NCBI GenBank assembly: GCA_944321365.1 | Contig: CALULA010000002.1 | Span: 124,001-188,000, forward strand | Direction of reading: 5' to 3' | DNA: 64,000 bases | Source of the DNA: an uncultured Paraprevotella sp. | Lineage (GTDB): Bacteria > Bacteroidota > Bacteroidia > Bacteroidales > Bacteroidaceae | Part shown: one piece after another, positions 61,518 to 64,000 of the stretch | Layout: each line of letters opens with the position of its first letter | Position numbering within the stretch: the first letter of the stretch is position 1 | Translations under genes and position numbers: made by a program | Notes under the pieces: generated by a model | Told to the model about the DNA's origin: nothing | Seen by the model: only the letters and a program-made list of their open reading frames with translations | Databases searched by the model: none

Positions 61518-61577
61518 CAAAGTTAATTGAATTATTTGACGTGTCGGACCTTTTTGCTCGGATTTTTGTTACTTTTG
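61518..61577. promoter_or_regulatory. Divergent promoters of the FKBP cluster and the sirtuin gene
   Basis: Minus-strand TAACTTTG is at 61518-61525 and plus-strand TACTTTTG at 61570-61577, both matching TAnnTTTG. They place starts 40 and 21 bases downstream. Confidence 0.6.
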
Positions 61578-61597
61578 TGGATAAAAAAGTAAAAGAG

Positions 61598-62302
61598 ATG
61601 AAAAAAGTTGTTGTTTTGACAGGAGCCGGAATGTCGGCTGAAAGCGGACTGAGTACGTTTCGTGATTCCGGCGGGTTGTGGGACCGTTATCCGGTAGAGG
61701 AAGTGGCTACTCCTGAGGGCTATGCGCGCAATCCGGAGCTGGTGATACAGTTTTATAATGAGCGTCGCCGCCAGTTGGATGAAGTGAAACCCTGTCGGGG
61801 ACATGAACTGCTGGCACAGATGGAACGCGATTATGATGTGACTGTGATTACGCAGAACGTGGATAATCTGCATGAAAGGGCCGGGAGCACGAAAGTGATT
61901 CATTTGCATGGTGAGCTGACCAAAGTCACATCGAGTCTGGATCCGAACAATCCGAAATATATCCGTGAGCTTCGTCCTGAAGAGTGGGAAGTGAGAATAG
62001 GTGACCGTGCTGCGGATGGCAGTCAGTTACGGCCTTTTATCGTTTGGTTCGGCGAGGCAGTTCCGATGATAGAGACAGCCATAGACATCACTTCGACGGC
62101 TGATTTTTTTGTGGTTATCGGCACATCTCTGAATGTTTACCCGGCAGCAGGACTGTTGAATTATGTCCCTTCCCATGCTCCTGTTTATGTGATAGATCCC
62201 AAGCCCGTAGCAGGTATTCATAGCGGGGGGCGTGTGCATCATTTGATGAAAGGAGCCTCCGAAGGAGTGGAGGAGCTTATGGCTTGCTTGGAAAAATTGT
62301 GA
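61598..62302 (+). CDS. NAD-dependent protein deacylase (sirtuin, CobB-like)
   Basis: Protein of 234 residues. Sirtuin motifs: GAGMSAESGLSTFRDSGGLW (about residues 8-27), TQNVDNLHERAG (about 84-95) and the catalytic histidine in IHLHGEL (about 100-106). VWFGEAVP, GTSLNVYPA and VIDPKP follow. Unlike CobB, no zinc-binding cysteines are present between LHGEL and VWFGE; the insert is short and cysteine-free. NAD-dependent removal of acetyl or succinyl groups from lysine is the family activity. ATG 61598 is set by the promoter at 61570; the longer frame from 61541 precedes it. Confidence 0.9.
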   Translation: MKKVVVLTGAGMSAESGLSTFRDSGGLWDRYPVEEVATPEGYARNPELVIQFYNERRRQLDEVKPCRGHELLAQMERDYDVTVITQNVDNLHERAGSTKVIHLHGELTKVTSSLDPNNPKYIRELRPEEWEVRIGDRAADGSQLRPFIVWFGEAVPMIETAIDITSTADFFVVIGTSLNVYPAAGLLNYVPSHAPVYVIDPKPVAGIHSGGRVHHLMKGASEGVEELMACLEKL

Positions 62303-62446
62303 AAGGGAAAGGAAGCGGGCGAAGTAACGGTTAGGTACATGTGTTAAAAAAATAAAAGCAAAAGGGAGTTTCTGCTGTTTTCTACCTAAAAAGTAGTATA
62401 CTTGCACAAGTATTGATATAAAAATGAACTTAAACCCATTAAAACG

Positions 62447-62611
62447 ATGAAGAAGTATATTTGCACAGTGTGCCAGTGGGTGTACGACCCCGAAGTAGGA
62501 GATCCTGAATCAGGCATTGCACCGGGAACGGCTTTTGAGGATATTCCGGAAGACTGGGTTTGTCCGGTTTGCGGAGTGGGCAAGGATGATTTCGAGCCTT
62601 ACGAGGAATAA
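62447..62611 (+). CDS. Rubredoxin
   Basis: Small electron-transfer protein of 54 residues. It has both iron-binding motifs: CTVCQWVY (C6, C9) and [11 protein letters not shown] (C39, C42), with the aromatic core YDPEVGDPE and DIPEDWVCP. It is a complete classical rubredoxin starting at ATG 62447. It serves anaerobic reductive stress defence or fatty-acid desaturase-type systems, partner unknown. It is 144 bases after the sirtuin gene and is followed by its own terminator. Confidence 0.95.
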   Translation: MKKYICTVCQWVYDPEVGDPESGIAPGTAFEDIPEDWVCPVCGVGKDDFEPYEE

Positions 62612-62630
62612 TAATAAGGAAAAAGGGATA

Positions 62631-62680
62631 AGATTGCTTCTGGCTTGCTTGAATGTAAGTCGGAAGCAATCTTTTTTTGA
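62631..62680 (+). terminator. Terminator of rubredoxin
   Basis: AGATTGCTTC (62631-62640) pairs with GAAGCAATCT (62662-62671), then a run of T (62671-62678). Confidence 0.85.
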
Positions 62681-62967
62681 GTCTAATCTACTTGTTCCGT
62701 ATTCAGCATCAAAAGTCATTTACATTATAAAATCCAACCAAGATATTTTTTTCCCAGTTTGTAGTACAACAAATGAGGCTGAGTCGTAAAATGGTAATTA
62801 CAACACAACCCCATTTATTTTGTCATCTCTTAAGAATTATATTTTAGCGGGATATTATCCAGTGACAGTATCTCACGGATTTTTCCGACAAGAGTTCAAA
62901 AGAGCTCTCATTGTCCTTTTGAAGTTATAAGCTTATAATCCTAAACTTACCGCATGGGAATCATCAA
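62681..62967. other. Gap of about 290 bases, AT-rich
   Basis: No gene seen. TTCAAAAG (62895-62902) pairs with CTTTTGAA (62916-62923). This could be a weak terminator for the minus-strand acyltransferase, though its T tract is poor. Confidence 0.4.
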
Positions 62968-64000
62968 TCATCCGATGACCCACCGGCTACCGGGCACATA
63001 CGAAATCAGTTTCGTTGTGACATAGCAACTGATGAACGTCAGCAGTGTGATAAGCGGAATGGCTATGCCCACAGAAGTATGCGGCTGCACCAGCCGGAAC
63101 CAGAATGGCAACCATAACAGATGCATCAGATACATGCCATAGCTGTTCATGGAAAGGCTCTTGAACATGCCATACCCACGGCTTTCCTTCTGAATGGTCG
63201 TAAACAGCAGAAAAGCACCGAATGTAGCCACCACACAGTTGATGATGCAGAAACACCAGGCCACCTCCAGGTCAGACAGCAGCTGCGGAGTGCCGGGCTT
63301 AGCCTGAAGATAGAAACTGAGAATGGTAAACGCTGAACCTCCCAACAGGCAGACCAGGCCTATGGCATAACGTCTTGCACGGCTCCAGTCGATATGATAA
63401 CGGATATAGTGCCCCAAGACCAGATAGCCGGGATAACCGCTGAAATCATAGAGCATGTGATACTGGTTCCACCAGCATTGCCCAAAGACATCTCCGTAGA
63501 ACTTATTCACAAAGGGCAGACAAGTGGTCAAGGCCCATAGCAACAGAAACATCTGTTCCTGTCTGGCCGTTGCAGTACGCAGCCACGGGGAGAGTATCGG
63601 AATGAGCAGATAAAGCCCAATCAGCGGATACATAAACCAGAGGTGAAAGGCATTTGAGGGGAAATTCAAGGGCAACTTGCAGACTGCGATACACATCTCT
63701 TTCCAACTGCCGCCGGACTGCCACACCGGGAGCAGGGCATAGATGACCATAAATACAGCCATCGGTGGCAATATGCGGAGAAAACGCCGCTTATAGAATT
63801 CTCCCCAAGACTGGTTTTTCTTCATCGGCACCAGCAGATAGGCCGAAGTAATGACAAACAGAGGAACTGAAATGCGGCTCATGCCGTCCCAGATAGCTAT
63901 CCAAAGCCGGTGAGACTCAGATAACACCGGTATATCACCTGTCCCATAGAATGCTTCACTGGAATGGACCATAATCACCAGAAAACAGGCAAAAGCCCGC
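62968..64000 (-). CDS. Acyltransferase-3 family membrane protein, partial
   Basis: Membrane O-acyltransferase (OafA/WecH type), truncated by the window edge at its N-terminus: codons continue upstream of the GTG at 63978, reading RAFACFLVIMVHSSEAFYG, the typical R.....VH.....H start of helix 1. About nine or ten helices follow, including RRFLRILPPMAVFMVIYAL and HLWFMYPLIGLYLLIPI. Such enzymes acetylate or succinylate exopolysaccharide, O-antigen or lipid substrates. The C-terminus is complete (stop at 62968). At least 344 residues are inside the window. Confidence 0.85.
   Translation of the reverse strand, partial: RAFACFLVIMVHSSEAFYGTGDIPVLSESHRLWIAIWDGMSRISVPLFVITSAYLLVPMKKNQSWGEFYKRRFLRILPPMAVFMVIYALLPVWQSGGSWKEMCIAVCKLPLNFPSNAFHLWFMYPLIGLYLLIPILSPWLRTATARQEQMFLLLWALTTCLPFVNKFYGDVFGQCWWNQYHMLYDFSGYPGYLVLGHYIRYHIDWSRARRYAIGLVCLLGGSAFTILSFYLQAKPGTPQLLSDLEVAWCFCIINCVVATFGAFLLFTTIQKESRGYGMFKSLSMNSYGMYLMHLLWLPFWFRLVQPHTSVGIAIPLITLLTFISCYVTTKLISYVPGSRWVIG

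Overview
The window looks like chromosomal DNA of a gut Bacteroidales bacterium of the Bacteroides/Phocaeicola type. Starts rarely have a strong Shine-Dalgarno. Many genes sit behind the Bacteroidetes -7 box TAnnTTTG. The gene set (DUF2723, DUF4271, DUF3098, BspA-type leucine-rich proteins, a giant secreted glycoside hydrolase, HME-RND efflux, tandem FKBPs) is typical of that group. No rRNA, IS element or CRISPR array was seen; one tRNA gene (Gln, UUG) is present.

Layout. 250-6203 (+): miaB, then an ftsX, DUF3098, uppP, truB, queA, folK run. 6800-7609 (-): an SDR sugar-acid dehydrogenase (kduD-like). 7831-12979: an AT-rich accessory island bounded on both sides by minus-strand genes with WYL-type sequence. 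Between them, on the plus strand, lie a WGDG/leucine-rich protein, an unknown protein, a 45-residue mini-protein with a structured leader and its own terminator, a protein with a uracil-glycosylase-like motif, and a free-standing FtsK-gamma winged helix. 13074-18983 (-): a four-gene metal-efflux operon. 19229-25787 (-): tRNA-Gln, tyrS, tatD, yidD, rnpA, hemD, DUF4271, a LOG protein, and metK behind a SAM-II-like riboswitch. 26075-31363 (+): a 1762-residue GH51-GH43 arabinan/arabinoxylan enzyme. 31692-36632 (-): queG, a polysaccharide deacetylase and a DUF2723 membrane protein. 36740-45700 (-): znuC-like, znuA-like, a DedA-type protein, a membrane protein, purD, a DPP-IV-type peptidase, a THUMP methyltransferase and a serine acetyltransferase in one tightly packed run. 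45873-48844: a U32 protein diverging from dusB and an HD protein. 48979-58925 (-): a BspA-type protein and a paralogous partner, a TlpA-like protein, sufE, an M28 peptidase, a C26-M19 fusion and an Lrp regulator. 59062-61478 (-): three tandem FKBPs. 61598-62611 (+): a sirtuin and rubredoxin. 62968 to the edge (-): a partial acyltransferase.

How genes work together. The window is rich in tRNA and RNA maturation (miaB, truB, queA, queG, dusB, U32, rnpA, THUMP methyltransferase, tyrS) and in envelope functions (uppP, ftsX, yidD, efflux, peptidases, FKBPs).

Most unusual signals. (1) Four intergenic arrays (about 1655-1742, 19084-19179, 31423-31651, 52891-53010) carry the near-palindrome TTGCGCAA or TTGCGGAA every 22 bp, over unconserved 14-bp gaps. 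(2) The island's two WYL-type genes share the same 36-bp promoter architecture (TATGCTAAA, six bases, CACA, at identical distance from the -7 box), which suggests a common operator. The second of these genes carries a frameshift at a run of five C. (3) A possible H-type pseudoknot precedes the mini-gene. I have run no searches: family names come from motifs read by eye.
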